From Watersipora subatra (taxonomy: Eukaryota > Bryozoa > Gymnolaemata > Cheilostomatida > Watersiporidae), in the NCBI RefSeq assembly GCF_963576615.1, contig NC_088708.1, positions 68,530,672 through 68,594,671 on the forward strand: a stretch of DNA of 64,000 nt. Direction: 5' to 3'. Position numbers and translations under genes: made by a program. The notes under the pieces are model-generated. The model was not told where the DNA came from. It ran no database searches and was given only the letters and a program-made list of their open reading frames with translations. Position 1 is the first letter of the stretch. Each line of letters opens with the position of its first letter. Below are positions 47,055 to 61,200 of this stretch, one piece after another.

Positions 47055-48793
47055 CAGGGCACAATTTAAATCAAACGATTTAAATCAGGCGATTTTTATT
47101 CGATTTAAATCACGCGAAAAAAATCATGATTTTTTTCAAGAAAATAGTCTACCACTAGTGTAGTAGATTTAGTCTAGCAAAAAACAACCTGTTGTGTACT
47201 GCTTTTAACTGGATAGTATAAACTCATTGACCAAACATTCATTTACTTAAGAATTTAATTAAATAGGAACCTACAGGGAGTGAGAGTTTACAGAGGCTTG
47301 CAGTCTTGAACTGCATGCTGCAGCGCTAATCCCTGGTATAATACAATAGGTACAATAAGTACATTGTTTGTCTCATCACTGAGTCCCTCACTCACATAAT
47401 CACATTATGGTATTATTAAGTCTGCGAACTCCTCATAATAATGTATACTGTGTGAAATCTATCGGCTCAATTAGTCTAGTCTGCGTTTTACAGTATAGGT
47501 TTGAAGACGGTCTGGTGGGCTCCGTTTCAACAGTTACCTGGTGGAAGTCGGCGAACGGTATTGAAAGCAAGGACAAGGAAGCTATATTACGAGTACTCAT
47601 TAGTATATGCAGCAGCGCTAATGTAGAACGTGTTTTTTCCTCTTTTGGGCTAGTGCACAGCAAGCTACGTAATCGATTGGGTACAGTAAAGGCTGGTAAA
47701 CTTGTATTTCTCTTTAAACTCCTCAATTAAATTGCGAAGCCGATGCATTATCACCGACACTGATTTTCGCTATAGATTATCAATTATTGTCAATTATCAA
47801 TTACAGTGCAACCTCGGTTCTCAAACACAATCCGTTCCAGAAGGTTGGTCGAAAACCGAGTTGTTCGAGATCCGAAACAGGTTTTCCCATTAGAATTAAT
47901 ATATATAAGTCTTAATCCGTTCCAACACCTTGAATGTTTACCTTTTTAGTATTTTATATATTATTTTATGCATGAAATTGCACATTAAAATGCTGACCAA
48001 CACATAAAAAGCAATGTATATCTCAGAAAATGTTAAGCAAAATGGCAAAGACACAAATAACATAAATGTAACCCAGGCTAATCGTACGTTAGCGTTGTCG
48101 TAATCTTCCATACGAAAGATTACGCTAACATGAACGTGTAAAAATAAAAAAAAGGATAAAGAAAAGAATTATGAATAGGATTTTTTACTCGGCTACAGGA
48201 TGTTCTTTTCTCTTAAAATATCTATCCAATGACACTTGCTTCTGCCTTCTTTTTAGCACTTTTCGGAAGTGGTTCATGATAGCGTCGTTAAAGTCATTGA
48301 TGACTCTGGTGGCTGCAGCTTTATCGGGGTGGTGGAGTTCGACGAGATTCTGTAACTCAGCCCATTTGCTACACATTTGTTTAATCTCGGACAATGCGAC
48401 AACCGTTGGTCACGGAGAGAGCGATCTACATCCATACGCCGCTCAGCATCCCACCCTCATGTACGCACTCACGCGTCGTACCGGCGTTCGAACTCCGATT
48501 TTTGTTCGAACTACGAAGCAAGAATTTCTTGAATTTTTTGTTCGGACTGCGATTTGTTCGAACTGCGAGTCGTTCGAAAACCAAGGTTCCACTGTATCAG
48601 TTTCTTATCGCAGAATAAAATGTAATTCTTTACATAAATTGGTATTAGCATTCTCGTTGCAAGATACTAAAACAGTTATTGGTACAAAAATTCATAAAAA
48701 TCAATTTACATCATAAAAATCAATTTAAATCACAAAAAATCCAATTTTTTGATTTTTTTGCAAAAAATCCATCATTGATTTTTTCCAACCCTG
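47055..48793 (+). mobile_element. hAT deletion derivative with perfect 8-bp target duplication
   Basis: Starts CAGGGC and ends ACCCTG, with gatttaaatc-rich inner ends on both sides. Flanked by perfect aaaacaat copies at 47047-47054 and 48794-48801. Only the hATC dimerisation end of a transposase remains, near 47500-47730 on the plus strand (LISICSSANVERVFSSFGLV, HSKLRNRLG). The BED finger and catalytic core are missing. The hATC motif resembles the minus-strand hAT at 13.9-17.9 kb (ASIERIFSTFGFVH), so both belong to one broad group, but the terminal sequences differ. A Tigger-type element is nested inside. Confidence 0.9.
47804..48594 (-). mobile_element. Tigger/pogo element nested in the hAT derivative
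   Basis: 791 bp with inverted ends cagtgcaacctcggttctc and (reverse) cagtggaaccttggttttcg, flanked by TA. Such CAGTG-AACCTCGGTT ends are typical of pogo/Tigger. At 48185-48394 on the minus strand is the end of a Tigger-like transposase: KWAELQNLVELHHPDKAA and RHFRKVLKRR-like NHFRKVLKRRQKQVSLDRYF. The DDE core is deleted, so it is non-autonomous. Confidence 0.88.
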
Positions 48794-48801
48794 AAAACAA
48801 T

Positions 48802-49271
48802 GCTGGTCACGTTTTAGCAAGTAATAGGTGAAATCCTTAAAGCTACTCAAGCATTAGGACAGTTACAAATATTGAGTTAGATTTCTGTGCGCCATACAGC
48901 ATCACTTCCTAGTTACTTAATGCCATTCACCATTTGACAAAAAGACATGGCAAGTGAAATATATTTTTATGTGTGGTTGCATTACAAAATTTTTTTGCAA
49001 TTTTCCCATTCCCTGGAATGAAAAAAGTAAAGGTAATAATTCAGAATCACCCAACATGCTAGTTGTCTAAGCAGTTACTAAAATCTCCTTACCCTGGATA
49101 AAATTGACCCTAAGAAATTAATTAACAACCTGCAAGCAAGCGAAAATATTGACACAGAGCATGTTGTAAAAGTTTTTGGGTATAACTGATGGTTGCTCTT
49201 AGGTAGACAATTCAAAAACCTCAAATATAAATCTATTTTGTGGCAGCCAAGAAGGTGGAATTCTACTGCCA
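48802..49271. other. XRCC4 upstream flank
   Basis: No exon seen. The reading frame of XRCC4 exon 1 stays open upstream to about 49203, after an AG, so a 5' non-coding exon could splice there. Confidence 0.4.
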
Positions 49272-52200
49272 ATGGCTAATGCAGAGGAGCATTGCGCTAA
49301 GGTGGAACTAGAAGATGGTCGACAACTGTACTTTTCGATCAAGCAAAAAACTGAACTGTCTAATCTTGGCTGGAGCATCATACTGACTGATGGAGACAAA
49401 GTGTGGGATACTGTTGGTAAGTTATCTAAGAAGATTTCTGATAACCTTAGATTATTAATGTAATGCATAATTAGTTAGACTTCCTCTTGTTTATTTCTCG
49501 TGAGGACTAAATCTCTTTGCACTAGAGGCCAGGTGTCTACACAAGCATCTATAGTACCTAGGTTGATAATAATAAAGATGGAGACCTTTTATTATCATTA
49601 AAGGGTGTCATCAGCCAACTTGTATTTCCATCGCAATGTAGTAAGTTGGATATGTCAACTGACTCATCATAAGCATGCTTGTCGTTAGCTGTTATGTTAT
49701 TAATTCTTATTGGCTAAGCCGCCATTCCAATCCCAATATTTGAGTTTTGTTACTGCATCGCTGAAAACAAAAGTTGGTAAATTGAAAGGTATTCATTTTA
49801 TCCTTTGGATAGTTAATAAACTTTAACATATATTCCTGATAGCGAGTCTATTGTTTTATCGGATTGGTTGTTGAGCACCCTTGCAGCCATGTTGTAAGTG
49901 TACTTCTTGATAAATTATAGAGGTGCGGCTAAGCCCATCACATCTCTCCCTAAATTGCATGCGATGCAACCATATAGACATATGAAATCATATAACCATA
50001 TGAAACCATATAACCATATGAAACCATATAACCATATGAAACCATATAACCATATGAAACCATATAACCATATGAAACCATATCGCTATATGAAACAAAA
50101 TGCATGTAGCTGTATGAAACCATAGAGCCATATAGACCTAGATAAACTGACATTCAGTGCACTCAAGTCTTTAGATCACACATATTTTCACTGAGAAATT
50201 TGGTATATTTAGCTTTTCTCAACTGTCAGGGTATGGTGCAGTTTGTTGTTTGTTTCCTCAACGTTTAATTTAAGATTTGAAAGAATCTCGCTTTGTACTC
50301 CAAATAAGTTGTCATTAGGCTGTACAGTTTCTTCATTGAATGTTTATCGATATGGAGATGTGTGCGATTTTTGTTAGCAGATACTTGTCTGAGAGCCATT
50401 GGTATTCTGTCTGTGCATTTGACAGTGGGTGAAAATGACCTCAAGGACATGGCGGTTGGATCTTCATACACACCTGAGCAGTTCATTCAATTGTTTGAGA
50501 CAGCGTTCAAGTTGAAGGAGCCAGATGAGGACACAACTCTGCGCTACACACTGAAAGCACTGTCCGCTGGAAAAGACTGTTTCTTTTGGAGCATCTATTT
50601 GCCCAAGGATGATAAAATTGTGAGTCACCTGACTGTCTCTCTGTCATCTTTAATAATAGGTAGAAAATTTGTTCAGAATGTTCATTATTGGGTCATTAGT
50701 TCATAGTTGTTTCACGATCACCGTAAAACCTGTATTTGAACGACACCTTTATTTGAATGGGACCTCTATTTCACAACCCCTTCACAGTATGGGAGAAAGG
50801 TTGGCAAACAGAGCGCCACCCTTTAATTGAACGCTACTCCTATATGAAAGGCACTTTTATTTGACATTCTTGATCTTTACAAACCCATAATAGTAAGTGA
50901 TCAGTAGAAGTGTCCACAAAAACCATACTAATAATGACTCCATGACATCAATAACGATTAATTTATTCGTTGTTTCTGCTCATATCAAAGTCCGTTTTCC
51001 AACTACAAGAGTCTTTACAGTTTTTTGTTAAAACTCTGAATGCAGCACCTTAGAAATAATTGTTAACTGTTTTAGGCTAATAGCACATGGAGTTCCTTGT
51101 TTAATGCGGTCTTGATACTTCAATGTATGTGACACAAGTTTTGCGTGTCTATGATGAAATCTGTGCTACTACATATTTTAAAGCTAAAATTTTGAGGCTC
51201 TTTTAATTACACACGGTTTCTTTTTATTTGCGTGAGAAGTGTAAATTGCATCGTGTAAAAGTTTTGCTCTGCTAAAAAATTATTTAGATGCTAATATCGA
51301 CTAGCACAGCTGTGCAGAAGAGGAGTTACAGGTCAGAAGACATTGTGTAAGTTATTGAACAGTCAGAAGAATGTGAAATGATTTCAAACGAAGGCAACGA
51401 TCAGAACGCAACTGGCTGAGCAAACGATGCTAATATTTTTGTTTTAAAAATATTAATTTTTGTTTCTGAATCTGTTATAAATATGGTTTATTTATGTCAC
51501 TTGTTCTTGAATATGTATTTGTAGCATATGATAGCTTATTAGTACATGTATATAACTTATAAGCTTGCAGGTTAATAGCATATTATTTGATAGTATCATT
51601 GCGGTTATATATATATAAACTCGGTTTCAATGGATCGACACCCATGACTCTTCTATTGCACATAGAAGTCTAGTTTTGGCTGCAACCTGTAGCAAGCATA
51701 TCAATGAGTGCAATAAGCTTTTATGCAACATTGTTAAATATAGTTATAACTAGCTATGCTACCCGTCATTGCCCGGGTTTTAAAAATCAGCTTATAAACA
51801 ATGAGAGGTAATGAGAGTGGCCTGTCTCTTGCTATTAGCCTGGCACATTGCTAATGGATAATTCGAGTAAGCCTACTAATAAGAGCTACCCCTCTCCGTA
51901 ACGTTATGCCATGACTTTGCGTCGTTACCGAAAGCAGTAGCCCATTTGCTCCCATATAGCGACATATATCGTCTAGCAAATCTATCAAGCTCATGCGGCA
52001 TACTTAGCAAGGCGTCGGACTTGCAAACGAGAGGTTCTGAGATCAAGTCTTCTGCTTTACAGACTCTATGTTCCAATATTTTAATAGCTATAGCTGGACA
52101 TATACAACGACATTAAACTTTGAGAAATATATATATAGAAATGAACATGTGCCTTCAAGTTTAGGATGAAATAAAAAACTTGAATGGTTCAACAAATTGC

Positions 52201-55200
52201 AACGCAGGTTATAAGCTCATTGTAGGTTAATTGCAAGCAATAGATATCAACTGGTAGAGACAAGTATCAGCTTTCTTGTGTATATTTATTTAGAGATCTA
52301 CGACAACTTGGGGGTAAGTTAGCAAATTTCTTACATCCAAAAGGGTTAATGTCCCTCTGCCTGAAGGAGAGTGCAAAATATATGTAACACTCATTTTGCC
52401 CATGAAAGTTACATATCTTCCGAAAATTCTGACGAAGTGTTTAAAAAATACAACACCACCCTTTATTTGAACGTCACCTCTATTAAAACGCCACTATAGG
52501 AAAGTTTTGAAAATAGATCGCCATGACATTCAAATAAAGGTTTTACAGTAGATTCAACCTGTAAGTAAGATGATATCTGTTATTATATACACCACAGGAC
52601 TTATGCGGAAGTCATCTTGATGCATTATTTCCAGGATCTGTTTGAATATATTTTATATACCCAAGCAAATATTACACGTATATACTATATATCTTATAGC
52701 CGTATGCAGTATGGTAATATCCTATACAAGCCCCTTATTCTTATTGTTCTGACAGGACACTCGTGTTGCTATGCAGTTTATGGGTCAGCCAAGTTTATGT
52801 GTTCAGCTAATCTCTAGAGCCATGTATATTTTGCATATACATGTAAATCACATATTGACTTTTTTGGTCGTTTTGTAGTTTAGGTTGGGCAGTTTAAACA
52901 TATCTCCTCTCACTGAAATGGAGCGAGTTCCAGTTTACTGTCGAATGTTCAATTCTCTCCTCTCCGTAAGTGATATGTTCAGGAAGCAAGCAGAGTTGAG
53001 CAGAGCTGAAAGTGCGGAACAGCGAGCTGTCACTAAATCAGCTCTGCAGGTAATATTATTGATTTGCTTCTGTTGCTCTGACGATATGCATAACTGTTGT
53101 TTTAATGATTTTCAAATTTTGATTACAAGAAGGCCATTTATCATTGATATGATATTAACCTAAGGAAGGAACAAATAGCTCCAACAACGCCAGTTTGTCA
53201 CGCGCCACTCAATGACGTTAGACCCAACCACTGTTGTGTTTTGTTTTAGAAGCTAGATAAATTTACAGTCGTACAGGAGACTGCAGAAAAAGTACTCTAC
53301 ACAAATGTAAGCATTGCTCTTGCCATGTTGGTTTCCGGCTGTTTTCCTTTAGTACTATAGCTGTGGGTACTAGCTGATGTTATACAGTGTATCTGATAGT
53401 TTATAGCTGTGGGTACTAGCTGTTGTTATACAGTGTATCTGATAGTTTGTAGCTGTGAGTACTAGCTAATGATATACAGTGTATCTGATAGTTTGTAGCT
53501 GTGAGTACTAGCTAATGTTATACAGTGTATCTGATAGTCTGTAGCTGTGAGTACTAGCTAATTTTATACAGCGTATCTGATAGTTTGTAGCTGTGAGTAC
53601 TAGCTAATGTTATACAGTGTATCTGATAGTTTGTAGCTGTCCTGAATGAAAAAAAGAGAAAGATCAGAGAATTGCAAGATCAATGTAAGTACTCAGAGGG
53701 CCCAATATACAATCATAGATATTTTTGTACATTTGAAGGTGTGTAGCTGCATGTAAAGGGGCACCACAGGCTTCTGAGACTTAAATGAAGCTAGCCGTAC
53801 AAATCAATAACAAAAATTGTGTCAGCTCATCCATTTCTAGCATGCTGGGCTTTCTACTAAAGTTAATTTTAAAGCCCGAGCTCGTCGCTCAGTGTGATCG
53901 TATGGCAAGGCTGCTACACAAAGGGAAGGTTATTTTGAAAATGGTTGTTCTTAGCAGAAGATGGAAGCTAAGATGTGGTTTCAATATCAGTCGAGAGAAC
54001 CCGTCCATAATCTAACATAGGTGTGCACATCTTCATCGGTACAATACATTTTTGGTATGGGTTTGTCTGCGACTCTTTGAGAAAGTTGAACAGTTGTTGC
54101 CTTCTACTTTGATCGCCGGCATCCACTGGCTGCGCTCGAAGCCTAGGTTCCATTTCATTGTGATAGTCTGCCATTAAAATGCTAGCCTGTGAGCTCCTTG
54201 CTTTTAACATTTTTTATAATGTACCATAGTTTTTATTCTGATCGCTTCAATATTCCGATGATGTACAATACGTTGCAAGGTTACTCTGTATGGTTACAGG
54301 CGATGCACTGAAGGAGTCTTTAAGTCAAAATCTTGATGCAGCGGAGAAGTCCACCCCAGAGACAGGCCCTAGTAAAACTAGCAAAAGAGGTCGGGGTAGT
54401 AAGGCACGAGGCGCTCAAGCTAAGAAGGTGTCTGCGTGCACAGCCCCAAAGAAAAGTAGAAATGATGGAAATGTAAGAGGGGACATTGAATTTGAAGACA
54501 GCGCTGGTGTAGATGATCAACCATCAGCAGATATTACTCCTGGACCCCAGCACGGCAGACGAGCCATTGAGTAAGCTTTCTATTTGTTAGATTATAGTAA
54601 TAGTCAATATGTATCAGTGCATAGCCTGTCTTGACAAACTGTTGTTTTTGCGGAGTTGTCCCCCGTTAAGCAGGCGAGCAACACAACAGCTTGTCACAAG
54701 ACATACTGCACCTGATGCATCAGCTGCACTTATAGGGAGTTGTTCTCTTCCATCTATGCGGCTTGGTTGCGATGTTATGTCGGTCGCTCCATTGGTAATC
54801 ATAACGGATTTCGCACAAAAATGTATGTAGAAAAAAATAAGATTACAACGTTTAACCAGCGACCAGTCTCTGCGGTAAACTTTAGGAGAACTTAGGCAAC
54901 AACAGCGACTAAACATGTCGTTATTTGTGCGCTCAGTCAGTTTTATTTGTATTTTTGTATCAGTCAGTTTTATTTGTTCTTATGGATTTTATTTTAAATT
55001 TATTTTATTCTTACGTAAGTTATAGTAAAGTTTACAACAGAGACTGGTCTTTGGTTGAAGGTTGACTTGCAACAAAATTCACATTACAGTTATTTGGTAT
55101 CAAAAGATTCACCATGTCTTACTCTGTTGTGTTGTAAGTGCCAAATATGTGGAAATGTGATTACAAGCTCTTAAAAGCTCAAAAACGAAAAGCGGCCGTA

Positions 55201-58200
55201 GATTGGAATCTCATTATTTCGATGACGTAGCCACGAAATTTGGTTATCATCTTGTCACGTATGTTCTCACGTGAATTGAAAGGCCAATACAAAGCTCAAT
55301 ATAAAACTTATCGTAGTACTAGTTTATGACAAACACTTCGGGTTTTACCGAAGACCCCGTATCAAATATAGATGCTCGCTACTTTACAGTTTTGTTTCGG
55401 CATTATTCAATCGTCAAGTCGTTCTCTGATCATGTGACCCAATACTTCGCAAATAATTTTTGCTGCACTTTTCGATTATCATAGGTGACCAACAGGCTCG
55501 TCATGATTATCAGACAATGATATGTACTCCTTCGAGGTAAAGTTAAAAAGTTTAACGAATTTTTACGGTAAGTTACAAGATATCAGTGCTAAAAGTGACA
55601 GCCTTACAATGACGATAAAACAGACGCGTAAGAACAATAGACATAGTTTTATTGAATGCGTGAAGTATATTTGTGAAAATATTTCGGCGAATAAGGTTGC
55701 AAGAAAGTGTTAACAGAAACCATCTCTCACAACTACATCACATTTGAGCCGTTTTGGAAAGGGAGTCCAAACTACGGCGGTCTCGTGTGGCTGCGATTTT
55801 CTGTTTGTTTTTGAGCTTTTAAGAGCTTGTAATCACCTTTCCACATATTTTGCACCTACAACACAACAGAGTAAGACATAGTGAATCTTTTCATATCAAA
55901 TAACGGTAATGTGAATTTTGTTGCTAGTCAACCTTTAAATGTTGTAGTCTTATTTTTTCTACATAAATTTTTGCACGAAATCCGTTATGATTACCAATGG
56001 AGCGACCGTCATAACATCGCAACCATGCCGCATAGATGGAAGAGAACAACTCCCTATAAGTGCAGCTGATGTATCAGGTGCAGTATGTCTTGTGACAAGC
56101 TGTTGTGTTGCTCGCCCACTCGACGGGGGGACAACTCCACAAAAACAACAGTTTGTCAAGACAGGCGAATCAGTGCAGTGTTTCCTACTGTCCATTGCTT
56201 TTTTTTATTGTACGGTTTGGTTACTCCAGCCTTGCACACACTCCATATGTAATGTTATAAGAAGTCTGATAGGTTGTTGCTCGAAGCCTATCCAGTGCTA
56301 TATGACTGTTCTAATATCACAGCAAATCTCTAATGCTTTTGCTCTGAGGATATTTGCTCTAATGCTTTTGCTCCTTTGCTTTGCAGCTGGGAATATTTAG
56401 AATATTAGAGTAATTTCTCACTTATAGAGGTTAATGGGGACCGTGTCCTCCGCAATACGTAAAAATCTGCGAAATAGAAACTAATTTTTAAAGTGTATGT
56501 ATGAGCCAGAATTTTAACATCAGAACACTTGAACTGCTTTTTAACTTATTGTATTTATTTTGCTATATTATAATAAGTAAATTGAAGTTATCTTGATTGA
56601 CTTGGTTTATATTTCAACTTCAGTCCCAGTAGTTTGAGCCAGAGAATGCATATATGTGGTATGTGTGTAGTATGGACTTCATTTGGTCTGTGTAGTTCTA
56701 ATTATTTATTCCATGCCAACATAATACTTGAATAGCTCTGCATATAAGTATATAGTATAAGTACCCTAATGGAATCATTTATTCCATGCCAACATACTAC
56801 TTGAATAGCTCTGCATATAAGTACCCTAATGGAATTATTTATTCCATGCCAACATAATACTTGAATAGCTCTGCATATAAGTACCCTAATGGAATCATTT
56901 ATTCCATGCCAACATAATACTTGAATAGCTCTGCATATAAGTACCCTAATGGAATCATTTATTCCACGCCAACATAATAAGATTTGCTACAGAACATTCC
57001 CATGAAGGTAATTGCTTTTGATCTTCACCAACGCCATCTAAATCAGAAAATAAATTGCATATCTGGAAAGAAATGCTTTAATACTTCGTGTTTTATATAA
57101 ATTTATACATCCACTGATGGCAGCTTCATGTAACAAATCTGTGCACCTCTAATACTATAAAAAAACTGTCTTTAAACTGAAAGGATTTACTGTAATTATG
57201 GAACTACAGATGTACCAACCAAGGCGCTTGCAACTATAGTGATTAGACGGTACAACAGAAGGCTTTGTTTACATCCTAGTGTCTGTATGCAAAATAGTTG
57301 CGAGGATTTACACCTGTCGATTCACTAATCATAGATAATTTGCCTTACAGAAGTTCAGATGAAGACACAGACATCGATGATACAACAGAGAAAGACAGTG
57401 GAGCTATGGTAGGCCTAACTATATAAGTTTACCACGTATTAAACTAGTGTTTATTGTCTATATTATGTTTATTTATGTTTATATTAAAGCAGTGTTTTAG
57501 ACAGACCTCACTGGTAGCAAACATCCAGTCTACAGTAGAGTTATGATATTCAATAGCCAACACCCAGTCTATGGTAGAGTTATGATATTCAATAGCCAAC
57601 ACCCAGTCTATGGTAGAGTTATGACATTCAATAACTGAGTCTGTAGAATTCATGTCTAGTTGAATCAGACTTGCCGAGTCTACTCATTCAGGTGGACCTT
57701 CCATATTCCTTATTCCATCTCCTTTTTGAATCTCCATCTTCAATTTTCCATTGTTTTCTTTTACATCAATTAGAAACATACACGGCTATATGAGCATATC
57801 AATAGTTTTGTGTTTGACATAGACATGAGATTAAATCGATATGTAATATTAACATGTCTGTTACGTGACTGAACAGTCCTTTTACTCTGTTTTTCATTTC
57901 CTTTACCAATTTTCACCAAAATTATTTATATCTTATTTATTTATGAGCACCTAAAAACTGCATAGCTCAATCCATAAAATGTAGTCATTATTTTATATGA
58001 AAAGTAAAAACTGCATAGCTCAATCCATAAAATGTAGTCTTTATTTTATATGAAAAGTAAAAACTGCATAGCTCAATCCATAAAATGTAGTCATTATTTT
58101 ATATGAAAAGTAAAAACTGCATAGCTCAATCCATAAAATGTAGTCATTATTTTATATGAAAAGTAAAAACTGCATAGCTCAATCCATAAAATGTAGTCAT

Positions 58201-61200
58201 TATTTTATATGAAAAGTAAAAACTGCATAGCTCAATCCATAAAATGTAGTCATTATTTTATATGAAAAGTAAAAACTGCATAGCTCAATCCATAAAATGT
58301 AGTCATTATTTTATATGAAAAGTAAAAACTGCATAGCTCAATCCATAAAATGTAGTCATTATTTTATATGAAAAGTAAAAACTGCATAGCTCAATCCATA
58401 AAATGTAGTCTTTATTTTATATGAAAAGTAAAAACTGCATAGCTCAATCCATAAAATGTAGTCATTATTTTATATGAAAAGTAAAAACTGCATAGCTCAA
58501 TCCATAAAATGTAGTCATTATTTTATATGAAAAGTAAAAACTGCATAGCTCAATCCATAAAATGTAGTCATTATTTTATATGAAAAGTAAAAACTGCATA
58601 GCTCAATCCATAAAATGTAGTCATTATTTTATATGAAAAGTAAAAACTGCATAGCTCAATCCATAAAATGTAGTCATTATTTTATATGAAAAGTAAAAAC
58701 TGCATAGCTCAATCCATAAAATGTAGTCATTATTTTATATGAAAAGTAAAAACTGCATAGCTCAATCCATAAAATGTAGTCTTTATTTTATATGAAAAGT
58801 AAAAACTGCATAGCTCAATCCATAAAATGTAGTCATTATTTTATATGAAAAGTAAAAACTGCATAGCTCAATCCATAAAATGTAGTCATTATTTTATATG
58901 AAAAGTAAAAACTGCATAGCTCAATCCATAAAATGTAGTCTTTATTTTATATGAAAAGTAAAAACTGCATAGCTCAATCCATAAAATGTAGTCATTATTT
59001 TATATGAAAAGTAAAAACTGCATAGCTCAATCCATAAAATGTAGTCATTATTTTATATGAAAAGTAAAAACTGCATAGCTCAATCCATAAAATGTAGTCT
59101 TTATTTTATATGAAAAGTAAAAACTGCATAGCTCAATCCATAAAATGTAGTCATTATTTTATATGAAAAGTAAAAACTGCATAGCTCAATCCATAAAATG
59201 TAGTCTTTATTTTATATGAAAAGTAAAAACTGCATAGCTCAATCCATAAAATGTAGTCATTATTTTATATGAAAAGTAAAAACTGCATAGCGCAATCCAT
59301 AAAATGTAGTCATTAATTTATATGAAAAGTAAAAACTGCATAGCTCAATCCATAAAATGTAGTCTTTATTTTATATGAAAAGTAAAAACTGCATAGCTCA
59401 ATCCATAAAATGTAGTCATTATTTTATATGAAAAGTAAAAACTGCATAGCGCAATCCATAAAATGTAGTCATTATTTTATATGAAAAGTAAAAACTGCAA
59501 ATATCTATCAGTGCAATCATAGTTATGATCTATCAAAACACCAAAATTGTTTCTATGCTAATTGTTGGCATAGTTTAAATGCAAAGTAATACATTCATCA
59601 CCATTGCATGCAGGTAATATAACTCCATTGGTTACCATTGTAATACCTATCTTTTTATGATCTACAAGAAATGGAACATATCTAAACAGGAAGGTGGTGC
59701 AACTACCACACCAGCATCTTATACTGTATTAGCATCTACCGAAGATGTTGGCTTTATAAAGCAAGCTTTTTAGAATCTCCTTATTGCTGGTTAGAAAAAT
59801 GTGGCATGAATTGGTCGAGTTCAGCATGTCTCTTGCTTTACAAAGAGACACGAGCTATAAAAGGATGAGCACATAAGATGATTTAGGTGGTTTTAATGCA
59901 TTTTCACCTTTTGCTTGACAGCAGAAATATGAGCAGATGTTGGTGAAGTCTGTGCTAGAATACCTGAGCAATATTACATTTTATGCTGAAAGACAAGCAA
60001 TAAAACGCTGTAATTAACCAATCAGAGCTAAGTGATGGGCAACAGTACCTGGCAGCGCTTGATATGAGTGGTTAGCTGTTTGTCATTGCGGATTGGCTAC
60101 AGGCCTTCATTTTTGTCTCTACCTAGTGTGCTCAGCCCTTACAACAACCTTATTACTGCAGATTCAGAGCCAGTCTGAAACAGAACCGATAGCTACATCT
60201 ATCACAGTCAGCACGGCAACAGACTCTTGGGCAGCACCTGCAATGTCTGAACCCTCCTCTAGCACCTCTACACTAACAGCTAAGCCTGCTCTTGCTCATC
60301 CATCAGCTGGTGACAAACTGGATGATTTACTTGGTGGATCAGAATTGGATTCAAAAATGGAAAAAAAATCTCCCGTCAAAAGGTGAACGAATATTAGACA
60401 TTTTGTTTGTCATTTAGACAGAATGCTGCCTCATATCCACAAAAGTGTGTGGAGAATTGCTAAATCATCGCTAAATCATTGCTAGTATTCCGATTATAAA
60501 TCGATTCAACATCTATGCAACATTTCTAAGGTGCTCCTTTACAAGTGTATGCTTTAACATGACAGCCATATATGGAATAGGGCATTCTGTGTCTTCTAAT
60601 TTTGTTTTCAAGTTTGGTTAAAAATATTATAGCACATGTCTGCTTACATAAGTGTACACTCTGTGACTTTCTGGTCTACATACATGTAACATGAGGAAGA
60701 TTTGACAGTTGTCAAGGTTTCTGACAACACTGTTTCACACCGGTGAATGCGAACTGCTGTGCAATGAAATTGAATCCATTCCTATACCTACAAGCCTCCA
60801 GTTTACATTACTACGAGTAAATTGTAATACAATCATACTTTGAGATACGATTGTCTGGACATATGATTTATTTGAGATATGACATGAAAATTTCTAACAA
60901 TTTTGTCCTGACATGCGAAGGAAAATTTGTGATACGAATCGCTGATCGCAGTGAGTACCGCTAGGGAGCAGTGCGTTTGCTCAGCATGTTCGGTTGTTAC
61001 CGCCGTTCCATTCACACATGCTTGCTTATTCGTTGTTTTGTTTTATTTTGGATTACATACCCTTATTTTATTATCAACTATGGGTCTCAAGACTAAACGT
61101 GGTGAAAGGAAAAGGCTGAAAAAACGATATTGATGGAAGATAAGCATAAAATTATAGCGAAGCATGAGCGTGATGTTCGAATCATCAACTTGGCAAACGA

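Noticed and set aside
47433-47726. Antisense ORF over the hATC fragment
   Set aside because: It is the shadow of the plus-strand hATC coding piece.
49898-50153. YNHMKP-type repeat protein and its antisense twin
   Set aside because: Product of the 18-bp repeat; lies inside XRCC4 intron 1 and has no splice context.
51985-52065. Possible tRNA gene
   Set aside because: A- and B-box-like parts are present but the acceptor stem does not pair; better explained as a SINE piece.
55959-56400. Open frames in the foldback arms as genes
   Set aside because: The same peptide appears in mirror form in the other arm; it follows from the inverted repeat.
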